NCBI GenBank assembly: GCA_029865445.1
Contig: JAOUGY010000110.1
Coordinates: 1-10,932 of the forward strand
Direction of reading: 5' to 3'
DNA: 10,932 nucleotides
From: Acidimicrobiia bacterium
GTDB lineage: Bacteria; Actinomycetota; Acidimicrobiia; Spongiisociales; ZC4RG35
Part shown: positions 1 to 6,783 of the stretch, in pieces
Numbering within the stretch: position 1 is the first letter of the stretch
How the letters are laid out: each line of letters begins with the position of its first letter
The notes under the pieces: model-generated
What the model saw: the letters and a program-made list of their open reading frames with translations, nothing else
What the model was told of the DNA's origin: nothing
Databases searched by the model: none
Position numbers and translations under genes: made by a program

Positions 1-140
1 GCATGGTGATCGCAACAGGTTTGGTGGTCGCGCTCAGCCTGGGGGTCTCGATGATCGCAGGGCCCCTCACCGATCTGGCACTCCGGGCCGCCGCAGATCT
101 GCTCGAACCGGGCCGGTACATCCGGGCGGTGCTGGGATGA
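1..140 (+). CDS. mnhD: Mrp Na+/H+ antiporter subunit D, C-terminal fragment
   Basis: This is the last 45 codons of a gene that begins before the window, read in the frame that ends with TGA at 138-140. The visible tail has a hydrophobic stretch (VIATGLVVALSLGVSMIAG), then an amphipathic segment and an ending of the form EPGRYIRAVLG. In the MnhD/MrpD family of NuoL/M/N-like proton-translocating subunits, the C-terminus typically closes with a last membrane helix and a YI.AVLG-like ending. The stop codon overlaps the ATG of the next gene (ATGA, 137-140), which is normal for tightly coupled mrp operons. The assignment rests on this short tail plus the unmistakable MnhF and MnhG/E that follow, so the family is likely but the rest of the protein cannot be seen. 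Confidence 0.75.
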   Translation, partial: MVIATGLVVALSLGVSMIAGPLTDLALRAAADLLEPGRYIRAVLG

Positions 141-400
141 ATGCGGTAGTGACCATCAGCCAGATTGCTCTCGGATTGGGCGCTCTGGTTGCACTCGTCA
201 GGGCGATCAAGGGGCCGTCCCTCGCCGACCGAATCATCGCGGTCGACCTGATCCTGTTGCTGACTGCGGGTGGGTTTGCGATGGAGGCTGCTCGAGGTGG
301 AACTCAGCTGCTCTGGCCGCTGGTCACCGTGGTGGCGCTGGTGGCGTTCACCGGGACGGTGTTCGTGGCGCGATTCATCGAGTGGAGAGACACGCGATGA
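137..400 (+). CDS. mnhF: Mrp Na+/H+ antiporter subunit F
   Basis: A small 87-residue membrane subunit of the multisubunit Mrp (Mnh/Pha) cation/proton antiporter, which exports Na+ (or K+) in exchange for protons. It has three hydrophobic segments (about residues 5-23, 33-50 and 58-79). Between the first two lies the family signature RAIKGPSLADRIIAVDL (residues 22-38), matching the R..rGPt.aDRv.AlD consensus of MnhF; the Asp residues (31, 37) are the conserved acidic positions. The length is typical for the family (about 85-95 residues). The start ATG at 137 overlaps the mnhD stop, and the stop TGA (398-400) overlaps the start of the next gene, so all three are probably translated from one transcript by coupling. 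Confidence 0.92.
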   Translation: MNAVVTISQIALGLGALVALVRAIKGPSLADRIIAVDLILLLTAGGFAMEAARGGTQLLWPLVTVVALVAFTGTVFVARFIEWRDTR

Positions 401-1224
401 CCTGGTTCGAGTTTGTCGGATCCGGTGTCGCCTTGATGGGCGTAGTGCTGTCCCTGCTGGCGGCGTGGGGGGTGATCGATTTCCCATCCCCGCTGTCGCG
501 GATGCACGCGGCGACGAAGTCGGCTTCGCTCGGCGTCGCCTCAATCGCTGTCGGCGCCGGACTGGCGGCCGGATCCCCAGCGCTCATCGGAGTGGGGTCG
601 ATGGTGGCCGTGTTCATGTTCGTCACCGCGCCGATTTCCGGTCATCTCCTCGGCCGTGCCGCCTATCTGGCCGGCGACGTTTCCAAGTTGATCCGGGACG
701 ACTACGCCGGCGTTTCGATGACAGAGCCTCATCGGACCGATGCGTCGAATGTGTTCTCGCCGACCCGGTTCGCAGCCCTGGTGGTGGTGTGGGTGGTTCT
801 GTGGCGTGATCCAGGATTCGGGAACTGGGTGGGCGGGGTGTTGGTGGCCTCCCTTGTGGAAACCGCAGTCCGATCGCGGCGCCTTCGGGTCCGTCCCGCA
901 GGTGTCATCCCCTTCTTGGTCGCCTACTTCGGGCTCATTCTCAGATCGAACCTCCGGGTGGCATGGGAGGTCCTCACTCCGAGCAACGAGGCAATTCGAG
1001 AGGCCGTTGTGGCGGTCCCCCTGGAGTCGAGTTCCCGGTCGGCGACCCTGTTGGTGGCCAACGCCGTCAGCTTCACGCCTGGCACGTTGTCGGTCGATCT
1101 CGTGGGACACACCTTGTATGTGCACGTGCTCCAATTCGAGAGCCACGAGGCCGTGACGGCGGAGGTCCGAAAGGTGGAGCTGCTGGCATCACGACTGCTG
1201 CCGGCTATCGATCACGCTCCGTAG
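397..1224 (+). CDS. Fused Mrp antiporter subunits G and E (MnhG-MnhE)
   Basis: A 275-residue protein combining two normally separate Mrp subunits. Residues 1-95 are MnhG-like: three hydrophobic segments (about 5-27, 43-63, 65-84) and the signature IDFPSPLSRMHAATKSASLG (27-46), matching RfPd...RlHAatka.tlG. Residues 96-124 form a hydrophilic linker. Residues 125-275 are MnhE-like: two hydrophobic blocks (125-155 and 169-183), then LRSNLRVAWEVLTP (182-195), VAVPL (205-209), FTPGTLSVDL (226-235) and a cytoplasmic C-terminus with LYVHVLQF (240-247). The start is ATG at 397, inside ATGA with the mnhF stop; a GGAGAG at 384-389 fits as ribosome-binding site, and the GTG at 382 is rejected. No stop codon separates the halves. 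An internal ATG at 718 lies in the linker without a visible ribosome-binding site. The usual gene order is D-E-F-G; here E has moved behind G. The 3' end overlaps the opposing Kef-type gene by 13 bases. Confidence 0.9.
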   Translation: MTWFEFVGSGVALMGVVLSLLAAWGVIDFPSPLSRMHAATKSASLGVASIAVGAGLAAGSPALIGVGSMVAVFMFVTAPISGHLLGRAAYLAGDVSKLIRDDYAGVSMTEPHRTDASNVFSPTRFAALVVVWVVLWRDPGFGNWVGGVLVASLVETAVRSRRLRVRPAGVIPFLVAYFGLILRSNLRVAWEVLTPSNEAIREAVVAVPLESSSRSATLLVANAVSFTPGTLSVDLVGHTLYVHVLQFESHEAVTAEVRKVELLASRLLPAIDHAP

Positions 1225-2789
1225 ACGACCTTCATTGCATCCTCGGCGAGGCCCTGGCCCGCCTCCTCATACAGGTTGCGGGCCACATCGACACCCGCTC
1301 GCCGCAGCTCTTCGATCTGATCAGGGTGCTGGGCGATCGCGGCGATTGTCACCTGTGGGAGGAACTGCCTGACCCTCTTGGCGCACTCCAGGTTCGCCTC
1401 GTGATTGTTCATTGCCGCGAAAACCAGCTCGATCTCGGGGTGGAAGCTGACCCTCTCCCAGAAGTCGCGGTCGAGGGCGTCACCGCGGATCACCCGACGG
1501 CCGTCGCGGCGATGGCGATCCACCGCGGCCTGCGAGCGATCAACGCCCACCGCCCCCGATGCGAGGGTCGCCACCATGGCGTCGAATGCTCCAGTGCCCA
1601 CTCGCCCCATCCCGAACACCAGCTGTCGTGCCGCCCCCAGGTCCACAACCGCGTCGTCTGCCACGATGGGCACCCGTTCGAGGCGCGCCAGCCGGGCTGC
1701 CCACCGTTCGTACAGGTCGTACCGGCGAGGCGTCACCAAAGACGCGATGGCAAATGACATCGCCACCGTGACGGCGAGCACCGAGACCCAGCGGGAGTCG
1801 ATGAGATCCGCGGTCAGAGCCGCCGCCGCCACGATCAACCCGAATTCGGAGTACGTGGAGAGAGTGAGCGCAGCGTGGAGCGACGTCCGGGCTCGGAGCC
1901 TGAAGCGAGTGAGCAGCCACAGCGTGGCTCCTCCCCGGAGCGCAATCAACGCGAGCAAGCCGACTGCTACCGACCACGCGAGGGGCTCGGGCACGCCCAC
2001 CAGGCCGATCGACAGGAAGAAGCCGACCAGCAACAGGTCCTTCAGCCCGAGAAGACGATCGGCCATCTCTCCCGACCGAGGGTGCCGAGCCAAGAGAATG
2101 CCGACTACCAGCGCGCCTAAGTCGGCCTTCAAACCAACGAGATTGAACGACTCCGCACCGACCACCACGGCCAGCGCGAAACCGAAGAGCAACAGGATCT
2201 CTCCATGCCCGGACTTCGTGAGAATCCACTCGAGAAGCGGGCGTGCGACAACCAGGCCCAGTACAACCGCTACCGCCCAGATCGAAGGCCACGATCCACT
2301 CGACCCAACCAGGAAGGCGACGGCGATGAGGTCCTGGATTATGAGCACTCCGATGGCGATCCGCCCATTGAGCGAGGAGGCTTCGTTTGTCTGTTCGAGC
2401 GACTTGACCGCGTAGACCGTCGAAGAAAACGACAAGGCGAACGCGATGACCAGAGCGGCGCCGACATCCAGTTCGTCTGCCAGGGGCCAGCCCCATCGAC
2501 CGAGACCCAGAAGAAGCAACGCCAGAGCACCGGTCCATCCGACCGACACCGCCATGGTCGTACCCCATACGCGGGGTTGACGCAGGCTGTTGATGTCCAG
2601 CTTCAGTCCGATCCCGAACAACAGCAACAGGATCCCGGCATCGCCGAGGGCCTCGATGGTCGGGGTGGTATCGAAGCCGAGCTCGCCGGCCACGAATCCC
2701 GCCAGGAGGTACCCGACCAGCGGCGGGAGCCCAACCGTGCGAGCGATGAACCCAAATGCAAACGCCGCGAGCACGAGCCAGCCGTCCAT
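1212..2789 (-). CDS. Kef-type (CPA2) monovalent cation/proton antiporter with NAD-binding domain
   Basis: A 525-residue inner-membrane antiporter of the CPA2 family, expected to exchange K+ or Na+ for H+. Residues 1-355 form a Na+/H+ exchanger domain of a dozen or so hydrophobic helices. It includes the family features LVGYLLAGFVAG (24-35), LLLLFGIGLKLD (54-65), and IQDLIAV (151-157), in which Asp153 is the expected ion-binding acid. Residues 388-500 are a TrkA-N/RCK Rossmann domain: a glycine-rich loop GMGRVGTGAF (393-402) and an acidic residue at the end of the second strand (VGVD, Asp417), expected to bind NAD(H). There is no TrkA-C domain and no obvious KefF/KefG partner nearby. ATG at 2789 is the first usable start; an ATG at 2797-2795 is in another frame. 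It is convergent with the Mrp operon and divergent from the glycosyltransferase gene. The exact ion and regulator cannot be read from the sequence. Confidence 0.9.
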   Translation of the reverse strand: MDGWLVLAAFAFGFIARTVGLPPLVGYLLAGFVAGELGFDTTPTIEALGDAGILLLLFGIGLKLDINSLRQPRVWGTTMAVSVGWTGALALLLLGLGRWGWPLADELDVGAALVIAFALSFSSTVYAVKSLEQTNEASSLNGRIAIGVLIIQDLIAVAFLVGSSGSWPSIWAVAVVLGLVVARPLLEWILTKSGHGEILLLFGFALAVVVGAESFNLVGLKADLGALVVGILLARHPRSGEMADRLLGLKDLLLVGFFLSIGLVGVPEPLAWSVAVGLLALIALRGGATLWLLTRFRLRARTSLHAALTLSTYSEFGLIVAAAALTADLIDSRWVSVLAVTVAMSFAIASLVTPRRYDLYERWAARLARLERVPIVADDAVVDLGAARQLVFGMGRVGTGAFDAMVATLASGAVGVDRSQAAVDRHRRDGRRVIRGDALDRDFWERVSFHPEIELVFAAMNNHEANLECAKRVRQFLPQVTIAAIAQHPDQIEELRRAGVDVARNLYEEAGQGLAEDAMKVVYGA

Positions 2790-2928
2790 GTGCCCATGTT
2801 GTCACGATCCGAGGCCCACCGCGGTCGAGTGGTCCGAGGCGAGTCCGGGATCTCTTGGCGCACGCCTCGTCTAGAGCCGTTCGGCCCTCGCTCGGTGGAG
2901 CCATCGCCGATACCTTCCCCATGAGGTC
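2790..2928. promoter_or_regulatory. Divergent intergenic region between antiporter and glycosyltransferase genes
   Basis: This 139-base gap must hold promoters for both divergent genes. On the + strand a TAnnnT box (TACCTT, 2911-2916) lies 12 bases before the glycosyltransferase ATG, which would give a very short leader of a few bases; no good -35 is visible. On the - strand no convincing -10 could be picked out in front of the antiporter start. The region is GC-rich and has no clear coding frame of its own. Confidence 0.35.
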
Positions 2929-4143
2929 ATGCGTGTACTCGTGGTTTCCCTCAACCGAGGGCGCGGTAGCGGAGGGGTGACTCGTCAGCAGGCGATGGCG
3001 CTCGCCGCCGCCGGCCACGAGGTGACGCTCCTCCACGCCGGGACGCCTCTTCCGATGGCCAACATCGACCTGAGAGAGGTCGAACTGTCGCGAGGCGTGC
3101 TGCCGGTCCACGAATACCTGCCGCGCGGTTCCGAGAGCCAGATGCCTGCAGCCGAGATGTCGGCTGGCTTGGCTTGGTCGATCGTCAACGACTTCCAGGT
3201 AGCCCTCGATGACCTCACCGAACGGCCCGATGTCATTCTTGCTCACCACGCCAACCTGTCGACGATCGCTTGTGCGAGCGCGGCCGGTCGCTGGGACATC
3301 CCCTACGTCGTGTTCGCCCATGGAACCGGTGTGGAACCCCGTCTCGGTGGTGGATACCGGGACACGATCTGGCGGGCGATCGCAGAGGCGTTGCGGGAGT
3401 CCGCGGGGATCATCGTCACCACCCGATATGTCCGCGACGAATTGGTCCGAAGGGTCGTCGACATTCCGGCGCATCGGTTCATCACGCTGCCATGTGGCGT
3501 CGACACACGGGAGTTCCAACCCACGGAGAGCACCGCGATGCGGGATCGTTTCGACCTCCCGGAGCAGTTCGCAATCTGCGCGGGTGCTCTCATCCCGGCG
3601 AAGGGGCCCCAGAACGTCGTTGAGGCATCGAAACACTACGCCGACCTCGCTCCCACCGTCTTCATCGGGGAAGGGTCGGCAAGGCGAGAGCTCGAACGTG
3701 CGCTCGGTCGGCGCGGGACGTTCCTCGGGTTCGTGTCGGACGCCGAGAAGGCAGCGCTCTTCAACGAGGCATCGGTTCTCGTGGCGGCACCGGACAAGCG
3801 AGAACACTTCGGGATCATCTACGCGGAAGGTCTGGCGTCGGGCGCGGTCCCGGTTGCCTACCGCGGTGGGGGAGTGGATTCGATCGTGACCGCGGAGACC
3901 GGCATCCTCACCGATCGGACACCGGAGTCACTCGGGTCCGCCGTGAGATTCCTCCTCGAGCGGCCCGATACTCGCAAACTCCTGGCCCGGCGCGGCCGCA
4001 GACGCGCCGAAACCCACTTCGATGCAGATTCCCTGAGTCGGCACTTCGTCGAGTGGTTGACCGGGATCGTACGAGCGCACCGGCCGCCGCTGGTCGGAGC
4101 GCCGGTTTCGTGGCCGGGCTGGACGAGCGAGGAGGCGGTATGA
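2929..4143 (+). CDS. GT4-family (GT-B fold) glycosyltransferase
   Basis: A 404-residue cytoplasmic glycosyltransferase, transferring a sugar from a nucleotide-activated donor. The N-terminal Rossmann domain begins MRVLVVSLNRGRGSGGVTRQ, with the glycine-rich acceptor-side loop, and continues AMALAAAGHEVTLLHAG. The linker region has LPCGVDTREFQP (187-198), the typical GVD..F.P signature. The C-terminal donor domain has GALIPAKGPQNVVEA (219-233, with Lys225), IGEGSARREL (246-255), and the E-x7-E motif EHFGIIYAE (Glu292, Glu300), followed by GLASGAVPVAYRGGG (301-315). These are the standard GT4 features. ATG at 2929 is preferred because it begins exactly at the first beta strand; only a GAGG very close to it (2923-2926) is visible, so initiation may be nearly leaderless. 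Its stop overlaps the start of the acyltransferase gene. Donor and acceptor are unknown; a surface polysaccharide, glycolipid or small-molecule glycoside are all possible. Confidence 0.88.
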   Translation: MRVLVVSLNRGRGSGGVTRQQAMALAAAGHEVTLLHAGTPLPMANIDLREVELSRGVLPVHEYLPRGSESQMPAAEMSAGLAWSIVNDFQVALDDLTERPDVILAHHANLSTIACASAAGRWDIPYVVFAHGTGVEPRLGGGYRDTIWRAIAEALRESAGIIVTTRYVRDELVRRVVDIPAHRFITLPCGVDTREFQPTESTAMRDRFDLPEQFAICAGALIPAKGPQNVVEASKHYADLAPTVFIGEGSARRELERALGRRGTFLGFVSDAEKAALFNEASVLVAAPDKREHFGIIYAEGLASGAVPVAYRGGGVDSIVTAETGILTDRTPESLGSAVRFLLERPDTRKLLARRGRRRAETHFDADSLSRHFVEWLTGIVRAHRPPLVGAPVSWPGWTSEEAV

Positions 4144-4874
4144 GTGAGTGGACGGAAGCCGAGGTGCTGGCCGAGTTGGACCGGATGGTCGACGCCGGCG
4201 AGTTGGTAGGGCAAGGAGGAGCGTTTCTTGGTCTCGCCGACGGCCTCGTGGAGCGTTTCCTACACACAGGAAGCTTCGGGATCGCCGAAGACCCATTTGG
4301 CGGCAAGGACGCATCGCTCTTGTCGGATGATCATGCCTACTACCTCATGTTGTGGCGAATCTTCGACCAAACACCGGCTGCCGCCCTGGCAGACTTCGCC
4401 ATCAAAGTGCGGCGGATCCTCGCCAAGAGGGTTTTCAAGTCGGTCGGTGAGGACGTCATCTTCCACCACGATGTCTACATCTTGTCGGGGAGGAACACTT
4501 CCCTCGGCAACGGGGTGTTCGTGAACCGGGGGGCCACTATCGACGACCGGGGGCCCATCACCATCGGCGATCACACGATGATCGCGGCCGGGGCGATCCT
4601 GACGACGCATGGCCACATCCTCGACGATTTCTCGAAGCCGCTCCCTTTCGGGGGTCGGACCGCGGCCCCGATCGCGATTGGCTCGAACAGTGTCATTGGC
4701 TTCCGGTCGGTCGTGATGCCGGATGTGACCATCGGGGACCGAGTGATTGTGGCGTCGAACTCGGTGGTCACGTCCGACATTCCCGATCGTTGGATTGTGG
4801 GCGGTCTGCCGGCCAAGAAGATCAAGGAGATCGTCCCCAGGGACTATTCCGACGGTTCACCCGCCAACGCCTGA
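4140..4874 (+). CDS. Hexapeptide-repeat (left-handed beta-helix) O-acyltransferase
   Basis: A 244-residue protein of the LacA/NodL/maltose-acetyltransferase-like group, expected to acetylate a sugar hydroxyl using acetyl-CoA. Residues 1-100 are largely helical and unlike the short classic N-terminus. Residues 103-225 form the left-handed beta-helix with hexapeptide turns: VGEDVIFHHDVYI, TSLGNGVFVNRGATI, GPITIGDHTMIAAGAIL, APIAIGSNSVIGFRSVVMPDVTIGDRVIVASNSVV. The likely catalytic histidine is His157 in TTHGHI. The end IVGGLPAKKIKEI (219-231) is the family's standard closing motif. The start is ATG at 4140 in ATGA with the glycosyltransferase stop, backed by GGAGG at 4131-4135; a longer in-frame opening from 4053 is rejected because it lies inside the previous gene. 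The strict coupling implies that this enzyme decorates the sugar added by the upstream transferase or another residue of the same glycan. Confidence 0.88.
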   Translation: MSEWTEAEVLAELDRMVDAGELVGQGGAFLGLADGLVERFLHTGSFGIAEDPFGGKDASLLSDDHAYYLMLWRIFDQTPAAALADFAIKVRRILAKRVFKSVGEDVIFHHDVYILSGRNTSLGNGVFVNRGATIDDRGPITIGDHTMIAAGAILTTHGHILDDFSKPLPFGGRTAAPIAIGSNSVIGFRSVVMPDVTIGDRVIVASNSVVTSDIPDRWIVGGLPAKKIKEIVPRDYSDGSPANA

Positions 4875-4895
4875 CCCGGCACCACCCCCGTCCCC

Positions 4896-4947
4896 GCCAA
4901 CCCAGGGTTGGTTGCGTGGATATCCACTTCCTCAACCCTGGGTTGGC
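4896..4947. repeat. Tripartite palindromic repeat, copy 1
   Basis: A 52-base element with exact two-fold symmetry. The outer arms GCCAACCCAGGGTTG (4896-4910) and CAACCCTGGGTTGGC (4933-4947) are perfect inverted repeats; pairing extends two more bases each side (4894-4910 with 4933-4949). Each arm is also nearly palindromic around a single central base (A4904, T4939). The spacer carries a perfect 12-base palindrome, GTGGATATCCAC (4916-4927), flanked by 5 bases on each side, so its centre (4921.5) is the midpoint of the element. It starts 21 bases after the acyltransferase stop codon. A second copy at 7279-7330 matches at 48 of 52 positions. It could be a REP-like or small mobile repeat, a paired protein-binding site, or a strong hairpin that ends transcription; no T-run follows it. 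Confidence 0.9.
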
Positions 4948-4986
4948 GGCACGACGCGGGGAGCGAGATCCGAGAGCGGGGTCTGT

Positions 4987-5003
4987 TCCGTAGTGTCTAC
5001 GGA
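4987..5003. promoter_or_regulatory. Small inverted repeat overlapping a possible -10 box, upstream of the propeller gene
   Basis: A perfect 7-bp inverted repeat with a 3-base centre, TCCGTAG-TGT-CTACGGA, lies 15 bases before the start codon at 5019. It covers TAGTGT (4991-4996), a candidate TAnnnT -10 box. It could be an operator for a dimeric repressor or a short leader hairpin just ahead of the ribosome-binding site. The symmetry is seen directly; the role is inferred. Confidence 0.4.
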
Positions 5004-5018
5004 GTTGAAGGGAGACCC

Positions 5019-5930
5019 ATGTTTCGGATTCGCAGGTTCCTCACCGTCGTCGTTGGAGTCGCTCTCGTATTTGGCGCCCCACCCGCGCTCGCTCACGAGT
5101 CCTTGCCCGACGTCATCGACCTACCCGGAGGCTTCTTCCCTGAGGGGATCGCTATCGGCCCCGGCTCTCAGGTCTACACCGGTTCGCTCGTCGATGGCGC
5201 GATCTGGAAAGGCGACCTTCGCTCTGGTCGTGGAGTGGTGTTGGTCGAAGGCACGGAAGGCAACCTGGCGGTGGGGCTCGACTTCGACCGCGGGAACCTG
5301 TGGGTGTCTGGCGGTCTCGGGGCCGAAGGGCGGGTCTACGACGCCCGGACCGGCGATCTCCTCGCCGCCATCCCGTTGGGGGCCGGAGGGTTCATCAACG
5401 ACGTGATCGTCACCCGGCGTGCCGCCTACTTCACCAACTCATTCGTCCCCGAGATCTACGAGGTCCCCCTCGACCACAGCGGCAACCCCACCGGACCGGC
5501 TCGCACGATCATGCTCGCCGGCGACTTCCAGTTCGAACCCGGGCAGTTCAACGCCAATGGCATCGAGGCCACGGCGAACGGTCGACGGCTCATCGTGGTG
5601 AACAGCTTCTTCGGTGAGATATACACCGTCGATCCGACCACCGGGGAAGCGCGGCTGATCGATCTTGGTGGCGTTGCCGTGAACGGTGACGGACTCGTCC
5701 TCGCGGGGCGTACCCTGTACGCGGTTGAGGGTTCGAAGAACCAGATCACCGAAATACGCCTAGCCCCTGGTTCGGGTTCAGGTGCCGTGGTCGGGGCCTT
5801 GACGAGCAGTCTCTTCGATGTCCCGACGACCGCTGCCCGCTTCGGTCACAGCCTCTACGCGGTGAATGCGAAGTTCGGGACACCCCCACTACCCACGACG
5901 CCCTACGAGATCGTGCGCGTGTCTCGCTGA
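5019..5930 (+). CDS. Secreted SMP-30/NHL-like beta-propeller protein
   Basis: A 303-residue protein with an N-terminal signal peptide: basic MFRIRR, hydrophobic core to about residue 20, and an ALA-HE cleavage site after residue 25. The mature part is made of repeated four-strand beta units (GIAIGPGSQVYTGSLVDGAI; NLAVGLDFDRGNLWVSGG; FINDVIVTRRAAYFTNS; NGIEATANGRRLIVVNS; VNGDGLVLAGRTLYAVEG), the pattern of SMP-30/gluconolactonase-type six-bladed propellers. Candidate metal ligands at the family positions are Glu42 (PEG), Asn180 (ANG) and Asp224 (NGDG). The start is ATG at 5019 because it begins the signal peptide and is preceded by GAAGGGAG (5007-5014); the longer opening from 4908 runs through the palindromic repeat. 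It is convergent with the SARP gene, 18 bases away, with no clear terminator between. The substrate is unknown; it may be a lactonase-like enzyme or only a binding propeller. Confidence 0.82.
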   Translation: MFRIRRFLTVVVGVALVFGAPPALAHESLPDVIDLPGGFFPEGIAIGPGSQVYTGSLVDGAIWKGDLRSGRGVVLVEGTEGNLAVGLDFDRGNLWVSGGLGAEGRVYDARTGDLLAAIPLGAGGFINDVIVTRRAAYFTNSFVPEIYEVPLDHSGNPTGPARTIMLAGDFQFEPGQFNANGIEATANGRRLIVVNSFFGEIYTVDPTTGEARLIDLGGVAVNGDGLVLAGRTLYAVEGSKNQITEIRLAPGSGSGAVVGALTSSLFDVPTTAARFGHSLYAVNAKFGTPPLPTTPYEIVRVSR

Positions 5931-5948
5931 GACGAGCCGAGGCCGGGG

Positions 5949-6686
5949 TCACGCCGGGGTAGTGGCCCGGGTGGCCCTGGCCAGCGCTTCGACGATTTCG
6001 GGCGCGGGTTCGAGCCCGAGACCGTTCATGACCGCCTCGTATCGTCTGTACGCGGTGATTGCATCCCCCCGCCTCCTCACCGCTCCGAGCGCAGTGATGA
6101 GCTCTGCCCACAGCGGCTCCCGGTACGGTGCCTCGCTCAGCATGCTGTCGAGCATCGGGATCGCCCGGGTGTAGTGACCAACCGAGAGCTCGGCTCTGAT
6201 GAGTGTTTCGGAGACGCCCTGACGGAGCTGATCGAGACGGATCGACTCGAGACGGAACGGGTCAACGTCGGCCAGATCGCAATAGGCAGGCCCGCGCCAC
6301 AGCCCAAGCGCGCTTCGCGCCAGTTCGGCCGCGCGCGCCGGGCGGCACTCGAGTGCCTCCTCGGCGAGGGCCGCGTCGCGTTCGAACACACACGCGTCAA
6401 TGTCGTCGACTCCCGCAAGAAGCACGTAGGCATGGTCCTCCATCACGAGCGCGTCGTGTCCCAACAGCTCCCGCACCTTGGTGGCGAGGGTGTGAACGCT
6501 GGTCTCGAGCGCCGATGGAGGATCCCCGCCCCACACGAGATCCACCAGTGTGTCGGTTCGAACCGCATGGTTGACCGACACCACGAGACCTGCGAGGAAC
6601 GTTCTGAGATGGGCGCCGAGAGAGCGCGTCTCGCCGTCTGCCAGCACCTTGACGGGGCCCAAGACCAGGATTCTTGGCGGCTGCAT
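5949..6686 (-). CDS. SARP-family transcriptional activator (winged helix plus BTAD domain)
   Basis: A 245-residue regulator of the Streptomyces antibiotic regulatory protein type, about the length of the small one-module members. Residues 1-92 are an OmpR-like winged-helix DNA-binding domain: RILVLGPVKVLADGE, then LGAHLRTFLAGLVVSVNHAVRTDTLVDLVWGGDPPSALETSVHTLATKVRELLG in overlapping blocks (23-76), then the wing ALVMEDHAYVLL (79-90). Residues 95-245 are the all-helical bacterial transcriptional activation domain, with ALGLWRGPAYCDL (126-138), RLDQLRQGVSETLIRAEL and the late AITAYRRYEAVMNGLGLEPAPEI (209-231). ATG at 6686 begins exactly at the domain start; the frame stays open upstream to 7247, but that part lies antisense to the small membrane-protein gene and has no family similarity. 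Only a weak AAAGAG precedes the start. It is divergent from the gene at 6844 and probably activates it, or itself, through the repeats at 6724-6783. No ATPase or TPR modules are attached. Confidence 0.92.
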   Translation of the reverse strand: MQPPRILVLGPVKVLADGETRSLGAHLRTFLAGLVVSVNHAVRTDTLVDLVWGGDPPSALETSVHTLATKVRELLGHDALVMEDHAYVLLAGVDDIDACVFERDAALAEEALECRPARAAELARSALGLWRGPAYCDLADVDPFRLESIRLDQLRQGVSETLIRAELSVGHYTRAIPMLDSMLSEAPYREPLWAELITALGAVRRRGDAITAYRRYEAVMNGLGLEPAPEIVEALARATRATTPA

Positions 6687-6708
6687 GCTCTTTGAGCCTT
6701 TCGACTTC

Positions 6709-6714
6709 AGCGTA
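6709..6714 (-). promoter_or_regulatory. Possible -10 box for the SARP gene
   Basis: On the - strand the hexamer TACGCT fits the actinobacterial TAnnnT -10 pattern, 22 bases before the ATG at 6686. The -35 window (about 6731-6736) has no strong match and falls inside the direct repeats, which would fit an activator- or autoregulator-controlled promoter. Confidence 0.35.
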
Positions 6715-6723
6715 TGGCGCAGC

Positions 6724-6783
6724 TCCAGGTCCTTCCAGGGCCTCCCGTCCCGAATGCGTCCGGCATGAGCGCTGAGTGCGTCC
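6724..6783 (+). promoter_or_regulatory. Direct-repeat cluster, candidate SARP operator
   Basis: Two kinds of direct repeat lie back to back in the 157-base divergent gap. First, TCCAGGTCCT (6724-6733) is followed immediately by TCCAGGGCCT (6734-6743), 9 of 10 identical. Then heptamers fall on an 11-base grid: CCCGTCC (6744), TGCGTCC (6755), the weaker TGAGCGC (6766) and TGCGTCC (6777). SARP regulators such as ActII-ORF4 and DnrI are known to bind heptameric direct repeats with 11- or 22-base periodicity beside the promoter. That this cluster is the operator of the adjacent SARP is an inference; no good -10 could be fixed downstream of it. Confidence 0.5.

Noticed and set aside
718..1224. Separate mnhE gene starting at the internal ATG at 718.
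   Set aside because: The frame is continuous with mnhG and no ribosome-binding site precedes this ATG. The simpler reading is a fusion, although internal initiation is not excluded.
1405..2415. A 336-codon + strand frame opposite the Kef-type gene.
   Set aside because: Ser/Arg/Thr/Pro-rich low-complexity translation antisense to a well-supported membrane protein gene; no ribosome-binding site or domain.
2835..2869. Inverted repeat CGAGGCG ... CGCCTCG with a 21-base spacer in the divergent gap.
   Set aside because: Short and GC-rich with an imperfect context; not distinguishable from chance.
1540..3807. A very long open frame (755 codons) on the - strand.
   Set aside because: It overlaps the Kef-type gene in another frame and runs antisense into the glycosyltransferase gene. 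Its translation is Arg/Gly/Pro-rich with no domain pattern, as expected for a shadow frame in GC-rich DNA.
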